Shown here piece by piece: positions 13,014-24,706 of a DNA stretch of 64,000 nucleotides. This stretch comes from Cheilinus undulatus. Taxonomy: Eukaryota; Chordata; Actinopteri; Labriformes; Labridae. The stretch is taken from assembly GCF_018320785.1 (NCBI RefSeq), contig NC_054871.1, forward strand, positions 15,496,339 through 15,560,338, written 5' to 3'. The notes beneath the pieces were generated by a model. That model made no database searches and had not been told where the DNA came from. It worked only from the letters and a program-made list of their open reading frames with translations. Both the position numbers and the translations under genes were made by a program. Each line of letters starts with the position of its first letter. Position 1 is the stretch's first letter.

Positions 13014-13210
13014 TAGCACGGCGACGCAGTGGTTAGCGCTGTTGCCTAACAGCAAGAAGGTTGCTTGTTTGCTTCCCGGTCAGGGCCTCTCTGTACGGAG
13101 TTTGCATGTTCCCAGGCATGTGTGGGTTCCCTCCGGGTACTCCGGCTTCCTCCCACCACCAAAAACATGCTCATTAGGTTAATTGGTGACTCTAAATAAG
13201 GGGTATAAAA
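13014..13210 (+). repeat. tRNA-like SINE-type insertion
   Basis: The sequence contains gcagtggttagcgctgttgc followed by cagcaagaaggttgcttg, and further on ctccgggtactccggcttcc. This is a very common teleost interspersed repeat with a tRNA-like head. The equivalent place in unit 2 (near 27510-27540) lacks it, so it inserted in unit 1 after the duplication, or was lost from unit 2. Confidence 0.7.
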
Positions 13211-14600
13211 ATGGATGCATGAATTCTTAGGTCTTATTTTAAGAGTTAGGCTACTATTTGTGAAGAACTCAGATGGGGAATGGGGGATCTATTGTCCCCC
13301 ATGTCAAATGTTTGAAAAATCACTGCAGAGGGGTCCTCCTGTGTGCCGCTATGATGCTCCCTTTGGTGACTTTTGAGTGGACAGAATTTTTCCAAAGTGC
13401 CAGATCTGATGCTGTCTAAGGCCGGCCACACACTAGACGATTTTTTAATCTGAAACGATTTTGAAACCGTGAGAGACCACAGACTTCAGGACAATTTCCA
13501 AAGATTTTTCATCTTTAATCCTCTGAACGCACACACTAGACGACTTAGCTAGATTGCCAGCAGATTAGCAGATTGTCAGATCACTGGACCACACACCTGC
13601 CGACCTGCCTCCGACCTCGCGTGATCACATGACTTCAGGAAAAAAAAACAAAAGAAAAACGGATGTCTGTGATACAGTCTTGCTGTCTTTCCAAAACAGG
13701 CTGTCCTGGAGTATGTTACAGGTGCAGCAACAATCATAAAACAGGGGAAAGACTCAGGACGAAATCCTGTCTGGAATTAAGGTACCGTTGTGTTTATGGT
13801 TGTGAGCGGTGAAAGTATGATTCGTCTGGTGAAGCTACCGGTGTGCTCACTCTCATTGGTTGTTGTGGGTACTCCGTCAGCGGCACTACGACCTAGAATC
13901 ATAAATATCAAGCATGTTTGATATTTACGATTCAGGGTCTGGGAGGCTACGACGCGATTTGGAGCAGTAAATTAATTGTGTTGACACCACCGAATGCAGA
14001 CTACTCAGACAAATAATCGTTCGTGACAAGCCTCCAGTCGGTATACGCCCCCGCAATTGTCAGGGGAGGCAAATCTCGACTAAAATCGGGCTTAAAATCC
14101 TGTAGTGTGTGGCCGGCCTAAGTGGACAAAATTTAACAAATTGCCTTTTAAACACTCTTTAGGTGAACAAAGTATGGCTTGGTCCATTTAAAGGGGACAC
14201 AAATTTGGCTCAGTGCTCTCTAATTTGACACAAATCTGACAGAGCGGGATTTTAAATGCCCTCTTAATAGACAAAATTTGACAAAGTGTCCTCTAAGTGG
14301 ATACAATATGTGGCATTTATTTGTCAAATCATTAGTGAAATGGTTCATAATTCCTTGTCTGTTTTTACAGAAACAAACGCTGTCTATGAGTGGTTTACCA
14401 GATGGATGTGTGAAATCCATCTGGCCTGCAGGTTACTAGGCATAATCATGATTTTAAAAAGTTAAATCTCGACCAGGATTTCTAACCATTTCACCGTAAA
14501 TGTCTGACAGCTCTTTGAACAGTGGTGCCCCACTGCACACAGCAGGTGCCCTTTTTTAATGATTTTGCCCCTGCCCCTCAAACCTCCTGAGTCCGCCACT
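13211..14600 (+). repeat. dispersed repeat with degenerate GACAAAATTTGACAAAG units
   Basis: Outside the MITE at 13420-14118 this block holds loosely repeated units resembling gacaaaatttgacaaagtgc followed by cctcta. It ends in cccctcaaacctcctgagtc. Related blocks lie at 27590-29300 (its duplicate), in reverse orientation at about 21090-21330 and 42850-43080, and again at 63720-64000. This suggests a multi-copy family, which I cannot name. Confidence 0.55.
13420..14118. mobile_element. 699-bp MITE, PIF/Harbinger-like
   Basis: Perfect 16-bp terminal inverted repeats GGCCGGCCACACACTA flank a 699-bp interior, extended imperfectly inward. The element is bounded by TAA on both sides (13417-13419 and 14119-14121), a 3-bp target duplication as expected for PIF/Harbinger. 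The empty site is visible by comparison with the unit 2 flank (tgctgtctaagtggac). No transposase is present. Confidence 0.85.
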
Positions 14601-14604
14601 GTAA

Positions 14605-15009
14605 CAGCACATAATTCACTGAATTAATTCATGGACAGGGGTTTGCATGTTATATGCTGTGTTTTATATTGTATATCTGGCACTAGTAGCTCACCTGTGT
14701 CATCTCCACCTGGAGTGTTTACACCAAAGAGGGCCCAGCCAAGTGCCAGCCCATGGAGGCCAGCAAAGTCATGGTCCATTGTAAGGTAGTCTGTGATTAC
14801 CATATTTTGAATTTCACTTGAATGATAACTACACCCCTATCCAAGTAACCACAGACGAAATGTTTCAATTTATTTCTGCTGTAGTACAGAATGGCCATTT
14901 TCAAAATGAAAACCCTTTTTCTAAATACAGAATTACCTTTTTGGAAATGTTAACAGTGTGGATGGACAACAAATGAATAAGCATGATGTGTACAAATGTC
15001 AGAAATGCA
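14605..15009. other. unit-1-specific segment, unidentified
   Basis: Unit 2 passes directly from the equivalent of 14600 to that of about 15025 (29290-29315). This segment was therefore inserted in unit 1 or deleted from unit 2. No terminal repeats, exon or RNA gene are recognised in it. Confidence 0.4.
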
Positions 15010-15360
15010 ATAAGGGGTAAATAAAAGAACAAAAATAGTTACAAGTGGCAAAAAATCAGTTGGAGAAAAGTGGTGAAAAGTGATTATGGAGTATCAAAAA
15101 AGGGTTTAAATTGGGGAAAATGGGCTAGGCAAGGGCAAAAATGGGCTAGGCGAGGCAAAAGGGTGAAAAATGGGCCAGAAAAAATGGTGAAAAGAGGTTA
15201 AAAGTGGCAAAAGTTGGATAGCTGGGGCAAAAATGGGCTAGGCAAGGCAAAAGGGGGAAAATGGGTAGGAAAAAAATGGCGAAAAGCAGTTAAAAAAGAC
15301 CAAAATTGGGATAAAATTGGCAACAATGGGTTTACAGTGGCAAAAACATTGGCTAGAACA
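15010..15360. repeat. degenerate GTGGCAAAAATGGGCTAGGC minisatellite
   Basis: Imperfect tandem units near gtggcaaaaatgggctaggc. These are largely the reverse complement of the intron array at 10992-11690. The array is duplicated, in longer form, at 29310-30000. Confidence 0.7.
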
Positions 15361-15884
15361 GTGATGAAAAGGGTTGTAGTTTAGTTTAAATTATATTTAT
15401 TATGTTTGATGGATTTGACTGTGTCAGCTTCAAAAACTTCCTGTTTATCATCTCTTTTCAGGTCCCCCTTAGCGCTTGTTATTATCCATCCTTCCTTTTA
15501 GCCTACATTATCCTCTTGATTTTTTATCAGGGCAGTGATTAACCATTTGGAACCACAGACCTCTTGACCAAGAGCACTGACTGGCTGATTGTCGATATGA
15601 AAATATTAGAGTCAGGAGATGGAGGAGATGGAGAAGGAGAGAGGGAGAGGCTGAGAGACAGAGGGGAGTTGGGAGGGGTAAGGCTGCCCTTGGGATTATA
15701 TCCAGTATGATGTATTTACTGTAACTGTGCAACAGCCCTAGTGGCTTTAAAACAACCCGGCCCACTTGATTTGTCCTGGTTCACCATAGCCACTCTGGGC
15801 GTGTTTGGCAGCATCAGGTTTAGTTATCCACTATCTCACTGTTATCTAAAATGCAAAACATGCTAGTGCCAGTCCAGGCCAGGC

Positions 15885-15941
15885 CCAGCATTTTAGTTTG
15901 TCTTCAGAGCTGCCATCAAACAAGGTGTTCCCCTCACTCAG
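15885..15941 (+). other. probable non-coding first exon of gene 2
   Basis: The sequence ends GTGTTCCCCTCACTCAG and is followed by a strong donor, gtaagg at 15942. The same arrangement occurs at 36637 (gene 3) and, more diverged, at 22262 and 44557 (gene-4 type). Conservation between otherwise diverged paralogues supports a transcribed exon. It would splice to the acceptor at 19262. The 5' edge is not defined; no TATA box is evident. Confidence 0.55.
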
Positions 15942-18900
15942 GTAAGGCCTTTATGTTTCCTCCTTTAAACTAGAAAATGATTTAATTGTCAATGTTACCG
16001 GTCCCTATTTACTCTGGTCCTCTTACACTGGTCCTTATGGAGTCTGAAACAAATACAAAGTTTTTAAATTTGTGATGTAGACTACAATGTATGTCTTTTT
16101 CTCTCTTTTTAAAACAAATGCAAGCTCACTTCAAGGACGTGCAAAGCTGTCCTGGGTAAACTATGTAGTTTGTTTTGTTTAAATGGCAAATTTTGAAACT
16201 TTACTGTTGCTTTTACTCACTTTTACCAACCTACAGTTTAAACCTGAATGAGAATGTGATGTTTACTTTATGCTCCTTTATCATATGGAAATATGGTGAC
16301 AAATACAAAAGAGAATGTGAATGGAAGAGATCTCAGTGGATTTTACACCCAAAAGAGCTCTTTATTCTTCTCAATCACTGTAATTTACACCAGGTATCAT
16401 AATTCACATCAATCAGAGGGTAAATAGTGAGGGTTTTTTCACTTTACGGTGACGGCAATGTAACTATGGATTCATGCATGTGAATCTTTGCTGTGCTGAC
16501 AGTTTTTTAAATATTTTGGAGCCAAGGCTCTGTGTTTTGATTCCTTCTTTATATTTGCAGCCTTGATGCTGTGATATTTAAATTGCAAAAAAACATTATC
16601 ACCATTAAAGATACGGTTCAAAACATTATTCAGTCATGTTTTAGTAAAATTGACTTCAGACATTACATGCCACATAAAATTGAAATATTCCTTTAGATTT
16701 ATATGAATCTGATGACTGTCATCAGAGCCCCTATCTGCCTACCATTAGACTTTTTTAACTTGTCAGGTCTGAATTACACAGCCAATCAGGACAGTCAGTG
16801 CAGCTTTGAGGAGAATGTTTTAAACACCAACATCTGTGTAGACTCATTCAGACACATCGCTATGGCGATGCCACTCACTAAAGTGGACAGTGGCAGAGCC
16901 AGTATTACAGGATATGCAAAACTTCAGCTCGAAATTATGTTCTGGGTGCATTTAAAAGTAAGAGAAGTAACAAAATAGCATCACCTTAGTAAACTCAAAT
17001 GTCAGAGGCTTTGTTAAAAGTAATTCCCCTCTTGGGAGCTTACAAACAGGAATGTTCCTCAGTGAATCATTTCACATCTGGTTACAGTAAATTATAATTG
17101 TATTTAGCCGACTAGTATAAAGTCAGGTAAAGACATTCTGCAATCTGAATACACATCTTAAGGGTAGAAAGTTAGTTTACAGAATGTAACAAATGGGAGC
17201 ATTGCTGGCATCATCAGCCTTCAATCCTCTTTGCAGGTTAACATCTACATTCCTGCTTTGAAAATTGTCACTGCTGAGGTCACAGAAAGCATTACCTAGC
17301 AACCACTGGACAACTTTATTCCTTTTTTCTCAGTCAAAATAGTACTTAAATGTGCTATTCCTGTGAGATGCTATCGATACTATCAGCTCATTGTTGTTTA
17401 CATTGGATTAAAGAGTATTGTAGCAGCATGGCAGTAGTCATTAGGAACAGCTACAGTGGCGGATGGCTGCATTACAGTTTAGACTGAGCATTTGACCAGG
17501 ATATTAGGCCTGAACTGATAAAAATACATTTTTTCTAATTATATATGCCGGCTAATTTGTTTAGTGTTTCAAATTGTCAAAATGCTCATCAGACCAAATA
17601 AAGAGGCATTCATGAGTCCTTCTCTGTTTCAGTGAAAATGGTCATGTGACTGACATATGCTAGCGTTAGCATTCAGGCCTTCTGTTGCAAACATAGACTG
17701 TAAAAAAAATTGGACAAAGCCTTTGTGATGTCAGCTGTTTAATCACGGCAGACAAGAGCTTCCTGTCAGCACTAAAGCGAGCCTTCTGGTGCTAGCATCT
17801 GCCTGTCAAGCTATCTGTCAATCAAATGAGACATGCCAATCTGTGCGCAGTAAGTTTTTTCCTAAATATAATAGAAAGGAATGTGGTACAAAAAAATTTA
17901 CCCCTGGTACAGTGGACATTAACACATTAGCTAATGAGACACATTTAGTTTTTTTGAACCAGGTAGTAAACCAGTTTATGACACGTGTAAAATATTGCTT
18001 CTTAACATGTGTTTAGACAGGACTTCCAATGTTCCTGCAGCCAGCCTCAAATGGACACTTGCAGTATTGCGACTTTTTGCACTTCCTAATTGGCTTTGAT
18101 TTTCAGGACTGGAGGTTGCCGCTTGGTTGCCAGTTAGACATTGCCATATAAAATGCTGTTTTACCCTTCAGAAATGATTTGCAGGCATCTAATGCTGACA
18201 TTATAGTCTCTGTAAAGTGAAATCCAAACTCTGTTTTAACACACTAGATATATTGTAATAAGGTTGCTGTAAACATGTGAAAACACTGAGATCTATGTTT
18301 GACTGAATTTTTGATTTAGACTATAAGAAAGTTGTTCACCTCTTTCCTGGCTTGGTTTTATTTGAGCAGGGCGAAAATCTGAGCCCATGACATAATCGGT
18401 CTTGATGGGGATTTACCCAACCCCACCTCTAATGGTACAATAATATAAAATTACTGAGCAACTCATGTCTACTGTAAAGTTGAAAGCCAGCTACGTGTTG
18501 TGTTGTTGGTCATTGTGAGGTAAATTTCCTAAATCTATCAGCCACGGTGGCCTACGGGTCATTACAAGTATCATAACAGGGACATTTGTGCCAGAAAACA
18601 GTAAATTTAATCCCCAACTTCTATCTATGCTCTGGCACAGAGCCAGGCAGTTGCGCACTGATCAGAATCATTTTATTTTATTTGAGAGGATTGTATTGTT
18701 CGTGAGTGGGTGTGGCTTCAGCTCATTCAACCAACATGCCCACTGCATCTTAGAGCAGATATTACAACCTCATTTTTCATGGTTTTGAAGCTTATTTTGA
18801 TTAAGAGATGTTTGTCATGACTGAAATTTGGCCTAGCGGCTCATAGCACAGTGGCCTATCATACAACAAACCTAAAATAGAGATTTTTTAAATCACTACA

Positions 18901-19297
18901 GGGACTTTAGCTTTCTGTGTACAAAATGTGCACTGCACAGATTGTTACAGGGATTTTGTCAGTAGGCAGTATTTAACACTGTTAATGACAGCAATAAAAT
19001 CATTGTTTTCATTAAAATGTGGTTATCAAGTTGAATTCAAGTTTTATATGAGACTCATTCACATAAACTATACATTTTATGCAAAGTTTTTCAGCCATCT
19101 AAGAGAACTATTGAAGAGAAATTACATGACTTCCTGTTAAAGAGGCTAAACATTGAAATTCGGTATAGTACAGGTATAATAATCAGTGAATACTATAAAT
19201 TCAAGAGAATATATTCAAAATGTAACTGTTCCTCAGACATTTTCTTTATCCTGTGTTCACAGGTTCATTATCTGTGGCTTCATTTGCCCAGTAAGAG

Positions 19298-20271
19298 ATG
19301 TCAACACAACCCCTGGTGGAATGGGAAACCGGTCTCTTGGACTGCTTCGAGGAAGCCAGTACCTGTAAGAATGAATTCAACAGCATTAATTACCTCCGCT
19401 AAGGAGGTTATGTGATCGGGTGGGTTTGTTAGTTTGTTAGTTTGTTTGTTAGCAATATAACTCAAAAAGTTGTGGACAGATTTTGATGAAATTTTCAGGA
19501 AATGGCATAAGGAAGAAATGATGAGATTTTGGGAGTGATACGGATCACGGTTTGGATCCAGGAATGTTTTAAAGGATTCTGTACTATTGGGAGATAGGGC
19601 TAATGGCGGAGGTCTGCGCTCTCTGAGTGCTTTTCTAGTTTTCTTTACGTGCCAGCTGTTTAGTAGAAATGCCCATTCACTTGTGGTTTTGAACCACCTT
19701 GTTTCAGGCTGCTATGGTTTCTGGTGCTCCCCCTGCCTTGCCTGCACCGTGTCTGGAAGATTTGGAGAGAACACTTGTCTCCCTCTATGTGACTTTTGCG
19801 GCCCTGCTGTGACAGCCTACTGTGGGATTCCTCTGGGTGTACCTCCTGCAGTTCTGTCCATGAGGGCTGCCATGAGAAACAGATATGGTATCAAGGTATG
19901 ATGCTTGAAGAGCTGATGTGATCGAGGAGAATCTGAGTAACAGTGAGGCAATGTTGTATTTACATCAGTTAATATGTGTCACCTTTTTCCCACAGGGTTC
20001 TCTCTGTAAGGACATCGCAGTTTCCTGTTTCTGTGGGTGGTGCTCCTGGTGTCAGATGCATCGAGAGTTGAAACATCGGAAGAAAACCCCCACTGTCATC
20101 AATGTGCATAATCAAACCGTTTTTGCTATGCAGCCTGCCCCTGTCATGATGATGCCCCAAGGGTTTGTGACGCAGCAAAATGTTGTGGCCCCGCAAGGTG
20201 TTGTGGCCCCGCAAGGTGTTGTGACCCCGCAAGGTGTTGTGAACCAACCTGGGATGATTATGACTTCCTAA
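19298..20271 (+). CDS. PLAC8/cornifelin-like gene 2
   Basis: Coding exons 19298-19364, 19708-19895 and 19996-20271 give 176 residues. The leader exon begins after the CAG acceptor at 19262. The core is present with one change: CCYGFWCSPCLACTVSG, where relatives have CC before the proline. The second cluster reads CLPLCDFCGP, then CFCGWCSWCQMHRELKHRKK. The tail ends in three hexapeptide repeats of the (A/T)PQGVV type. Intron 1 contains a repeat insertion (19389-19637) absent from sister gene 3. The family is cysteine-rich and probably membrane-associated or cytosolic; the function here is unknown. No frame damage is seen. The ATG matches the start used in genes 3 and 4. Confidence 0.9.
19389..19637. 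repeat. interspersed repeat insertion in gene 2 intron 1
   Basis: The insert begins near ttacctccgctaaggaggtt, contains gttagtttgttagtttgttt, and ends near aatggcggaggtctgcgc. It is a widespread teleost repeat type. Gene 3 lacks it at the same position (41760-41800), so it arrived after the duplication. Confidence 0.75.
20180..20246 (+). repeat. 18-base coding repeats in gene 2 tail
   Basis: Three tandem copies of an 18-base unit (tgttgtggccccgcaagg) encode (A/T)PQGVV hexapeptides. Gene 3 has four or more diverged units at 42330-42418, and genes 1 and 4 have none or poor ones. The copy number looks labile. Confidence 0.85.
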
Positions 20272-20351
20272 TGAGCTTTTAGGCTTCTCATTAGTCTGTT
20301 GTGTTGTGTGTTAGTTTTTGCTGTTACACTGAAGACCAAATCCATGTATGA

Positions 20352-20455
20352 TTTATCTATTTATTTAACCTTTATTCAACCAGGCTAGTCCCATTGAGAT
20401 TAAAGATCTCTCCTTCAAGGGGGACCTGGCCAAGAATGGCAGCAATGCCTATATA
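20352..20455 (+). mobile_element. short LINE-tail-like insertion
   Basis: The insert includes tatttaacctttattcaacc, then gtcccattgagattaaagat and ggggacctggccaagaatgg, a familiar teleost repeat tail. Unit 2 lacks it between gtatgattt and tatataatt near 42520. It is probably a 5'-truncated non-LTR insertion; the family assignment is tentative. Confidence 0.55.
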
Positions 20456-22200
20456 ATTTAAAGTAAACTATGCAATATTAATCACAATCTAATTGTAATA
20501 AAGTGCTGATGTACTGTTTTTTAGCATTATATGAGGCAGCGTTTGCACTGTTTATGAAGCTGGAACTCTGAATCACACTATAGACTCCTTTTCCCTGTTT
20601 GCATATTAAATAAGGACAAATCAAATGCATGTAAATCATACAAAGTAGTTGATCTGTGGTAACCATGGATGTAAACAAAGTAGCAAGGTGCTGAAAATCC
20701 TTGGGCTGCTTGCTACTTTTAGTTGCAGTACACAACACAACCTCTGCAGCTGTTACCTTGTCTCACCTCTGCTAAGCCCCGCCCACACCGAACATGAATA
20801 CCAACCACTGTCAATGCAAATTGCCTGTTCCCCTCACTTTGCTATGTCTTAGTCAGAAGAAAGAAGCATTATTGGCACTATTCACACAAACACAAAACTG
20901 CTGAAAACTTCATGAAGCTGCATTTGTTGCATGAAAACATTTTCACCCTCTCTTTACCTGAAAGTGTCTCTTCTAGCCGCCTCATGAATTTCCAGTGAAG
21001 TCAGATTTAGCTGATTTGTGATTACAGCTGGAATTCTTTAGGATAATTCACCTAAATCCTAGCCTAAATCACAGCTTTCCTCTGATGGGGCAAGTAGCAG
21101 TGGTGGACTCAGGATGTTTGCGAGCCAGGGGTAAAATGATTAAAAAAAAAAAAAAAGGCAGCTGCTGTCTTTAGTGAGGCACCATTGTTCAAAAAGTTGT
21201 CAAAAAATTCAAAGTGAAAAAGTTTGAAATCCTGGTTACGATTTAGCATTTGAAATTATGATTATACTGACTACACCTGTGTAAAAACAGACCAATTATG
21301 AACTATTTAGCAACTGATTCGACAAAAACACACAAGGGAGGACATCAGTGGAAATGACCTTTACATCAAGAAGCTTATAGCACTTTATTTCATTTTCTCC
21401 ACTGTTAGACGTGGTTTCATCCCCTGTTAGGACACTCTCCCCACTTAAAGACTGCCAAGGAGGGAACTTGATCACAGATTGTCCACTGGAAAGGCAGCAT
21501 GGGGGGCACTTACTTGTTCATTTTAAGGCACTTTGTCATATTTACTGGGAATAAGCAGGTGTATCTGTTGTATCTGTTATTTGGTTCCTTCTGTGGTGCC
21601 ATAGAAACAAAGAAAATGAAAAAATCCAAGATGGCAGCATCCATGGAGGGGCCCCTGCCCCTCCATGGATGCTAAAAGGCTTATGAATAAAAGGCTTATT
21701 CTAAGTGTATTTAAAACTGCCTGCTTTTTAAAAGCCTTGTTGCTTTTATATGATACATAACATGCACACAACACTGATGTCAATCAGCAGAAACAAAATA
21801 ACACTGTGACACCATGTTTGAACTGCAGCCTGACAGAGGAATGGTTTTATGTTAGCAAGGCCTCAACCTGTCATCAGATGTTAGAAACTGGGTCAAACAG
21901 TCTTTTCCTTAAGAGCTGAATCCTGGGAAATTCCTGCTGCCAACTCTGACCTGCTGGTTCATCTTTCTCACTGAGTGGAGTTTGAGTTTTTACCTGAAGA
22001 GAGAATTCTCATCAAGCGTAAAAATATCTTAAATTACAGACTACAATAGAGCACATACCTGAACAATGAAAAAACATTTACCAACAAAACTTCCCTTCGA
22101 CTATTCTTACTTTTATTTTACTTACTCAGTGCTGATTGATTCAAGTATGGCAGCATTGTTTTTTTGTGATTGTTGTTTCCTGGCACACAAGACGCCACTC
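20456..22200. other. spacer between gene 2 and the stranded exon
   Basis: The spacer is matched in order by 42540-44500 in unit 2. It contains a minus-strand copy of the dispersed repeat (about 21090-21330). Near 21610-21670 is a small inverted repeat of the form ccatggaggggcccctgcccctccatgg. No exon was identified. Confidence 0.5.
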
Positions 22201-22204
22201 CTAA

Positions 22205-22262
22205 CCCAAGGTGAATCCTTTTGTACTTCATTGGCCTCAGACCAGGTGTACCGCTCACTCAG
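22205..22262 (+). other. stranded non-coding first exon (gene-4 type)
   Basis: The sequence ends ACCGCTCACTCAG and is followed by gtaagactt, the same as the first exon of gene 4 at 44557. In unit 1 the coding exons 1 and 2 that should follow are absent. The next PLAC8-like exon downstream is the damaged last exon at 26315. Whether it is still transcribed is unknown. Confidence 0.5.
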
Positions 22263-22994
22263 GTAAGACTTCTATGGTCATTATAAGGACTTCTTTATTA
22301 ACAAGTAGAAGGTTGATCTGTATTCTGTTTCAGTTGCATTTAACATTAGAAACAAGTACTATACAGACTGAAATCAAAGACTTCTCTTTGTGAAACATTT
22401 ATTTTCCTACTTTGAAAATAAAAACGTTAAAGGGGAATGAATCCTAGGTAAATGAAGACTGTTGAAATTCGGCTTGTTTGGGTGAAAATTATGTGATTTT
22501 ACCATATAGGTGAAACCAAAAAGTCTAATAATTGACGATTCATTGGACTGAGGCTCGTTGGACAGCCAACCTCACAGCTGAACACGTGCCAATGAAACAA
22601 AGACCATTTCATTCCTGTTTTATAGGGATGTTAAATGAGTAATTATACAAAGATCTCCCCATTTTATCCAAATAAATCAGGACTCATGTGCCTTTGTATA
22701 GATATCAACTTAATAATACCCATTCATGCAATTCTGAATATAACACATACTTTTAGCCAGTCCTCGTTGCAACATAAGAGACTAAACCATGTAGCAAAGC
22801 AACATTTTAAACTCATTAAATATCTTTTGCAGTTATATCAGAATACTTTAAAGTTGAAGGAATGAGGATGAACAAAGAAAGACTTGGCTCTGTTGGTCCT
22901 GCCAAAAACCCTGATAGTCACATCTGATGTATCACTTCTAAGCACTGGCAGAAATGTCTGTATATTCATGCAACTCTTATTAAAGCACCCAGGT

Positions 22995-23520
22995 GTTATG
23001 AAATATAGCCATGGTTAAATAAGAATAAAAGTAAAATCCTTAAGGTGATCTGGGGGAAGATTTGGGATATAGTGGATGGTGATACACGGGAGGATTCTCT
23101 CCAAGAATGGGAAATTCATAAGAGAAGCTTGGGGCAAAACATTATATATTCAATACAAAATACCTAAGATAGTTTTATACCCCTGCTAGACTAAATAGTA
23201 TGAGATTAAGTAAAGACGGTTTATGCCCAGAGTGTAACACAGTACACGGTATGTACATACATACATGTTTAATGGGAATGTCGAATGGTAATTATGGAAT
23301 AATGTTTTGAAACTTGTGGAGGATTGGTCGGAATGCTAATCTGTCTAGATCACCACAGCTATGTCTACTCAAACAGTTGTACCTCATTTGAGATACTATA
23401 ATATATTTATTTTATCTATAATAATAATATACATTTACAGTTCTGACAACAGGAAGACATGATGGCAATTACTGCATGTGAGAGGACTGAACTGGAGAAA
23501 TGACTTTTACTAAAGAGTAG
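22995..23520 (+). mobile_element. L1/Tx1-like LINE fragment
   Basis: Around 23175-23280 the + strand translates to tPARLNSMRLSKDGLCPEC followed by a CX2C...H...C pattern. This matches the cysteine-histidine end of L1/Tx1-type reverse transcriptase ORFs. The segment is absent from unit 2 (about 45261), so it inserted in unit 1 after duplication. It is 5' truncated and not intact. Confidence 0.6.
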
Positions 23521-24706
23521 TACTGTGGAGGAAAGAACCTGATTTTTTCAAGACATTAGAGCTTTCTGCCTCTTGGGTTAAGTTTCTATTTATTTCAAAA
23601 TGTGTTTCAATACTTGTCTACAGCCATTAAAGTTAATATATATTCAAAATACTTGAAAAAAATCGGACAGACACTGAATTAAATGAATGAATGACAAGAT
23701 TTCTTACTGCAAAGAATCATTTTTAAACATCTGAAGAACTTGTATGTGCAATGGTTGATATTTTTCATCATTACTGAATTTAAGAAAACTTACTGGAGGA
23801 TGGCCTCAACTGAAGCTAAAGCTTCATGCTGGTCCTTAGCATGACAAAGTTGGGAATTCCTGATTTAAACTATTATTTTGCAGTGTTGACATACGCCACT
23901 TTGATATTTGACTGACACAAGCTCTTCACAGTGGCAGTGGTTTTCTATGTATTTATAGCTATGAGGCTTCTGTATTGTAAATGGATATATAAGCTTTACA
24001 GCTCATTTAATTTGGATAATACACCTACCAATGATGCTTCAAAGGGGACGTGTTGATTTAAAGCATCTTCATTATACTGAAATATAAAAGAGATCATTTC
24101 TATTATTTCTTATTACATAATGTATATTCTAGATCTCCTGGACCTGAGCTTAAGTGGTGGAGTTTACTGTGTTATTTGGCTTACACAAAGAAATGCAACA
24201 CAAAGACGCAGGCGTTAGTTTAGTGATATTCTGTTTGTCTAAGCCCCTCAGCAGGAGGGCTATGATATTGATGTATGATGGCTTCACTTTTCATACTGCT
24301 GTAGTTCCACAGCTGAACATCCATTCAGATCTGTTAAGTCCAATCAACTGGAACTGGACTCAGATCAACCAGGTCACAGACAAACAGGTGGATCTGGTGA
24401 ATATCATGACTTGTAGTCATATTAGCACTGTCCCTGATTATGCATAACTCATCCTTCTTAAAACCAAAGCAGATGAAAAAAATGAGATTGACAAAATTGT
24501 CATTTGGTACAAACTTGCATCTTTACAACTTTTGCTTACAATTAGGCACAAATACCACTTGACAACTATGATTTTTATTATAAATTTGACTCATTTTTAA
24601 ATGATCTTTTACAATTATATATACAAAATTTATGATTTTAAATCATATTAAATTTGATTTTGTTTTTTGGAAAGCATCATGTGAACTCCCTTCACTGTCT
24701 CGCGAC
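23521..24706. other. duplicated intergenic sequence
   Basis: This matches 45390-46685. The open frame 24154-24447 has a near copy at 45995-46291, but both reflect recent duplication, not selection. At about 24500-24706 is part of a Charlie-like element that is also seen at 46378-46706. Confidence 0.5.

Noticed and set aside
16703-16978. Open frame of 91 codons repeated at 38454-38729
   Set aside because: Both copies lie in the intron between first and coding exons of genes 2 and 3. Their similarity (three differences) is that of the surrounding duplicated DNA; no domain or splice support.
20183-20245. Short direct repeats considered as a CRISPR-like or satellite array
   Set aside because: They are in-frame 18-base coding repeats in the tail of gene 2, in a vertebrate genome.
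24154-24447. Open frame repeated at 45995-46291 (also 17789-18016 and 39558-39785)
   Set aside because: Preserved only because the segmental duplication is recent; no coding signature or recognisable domain.
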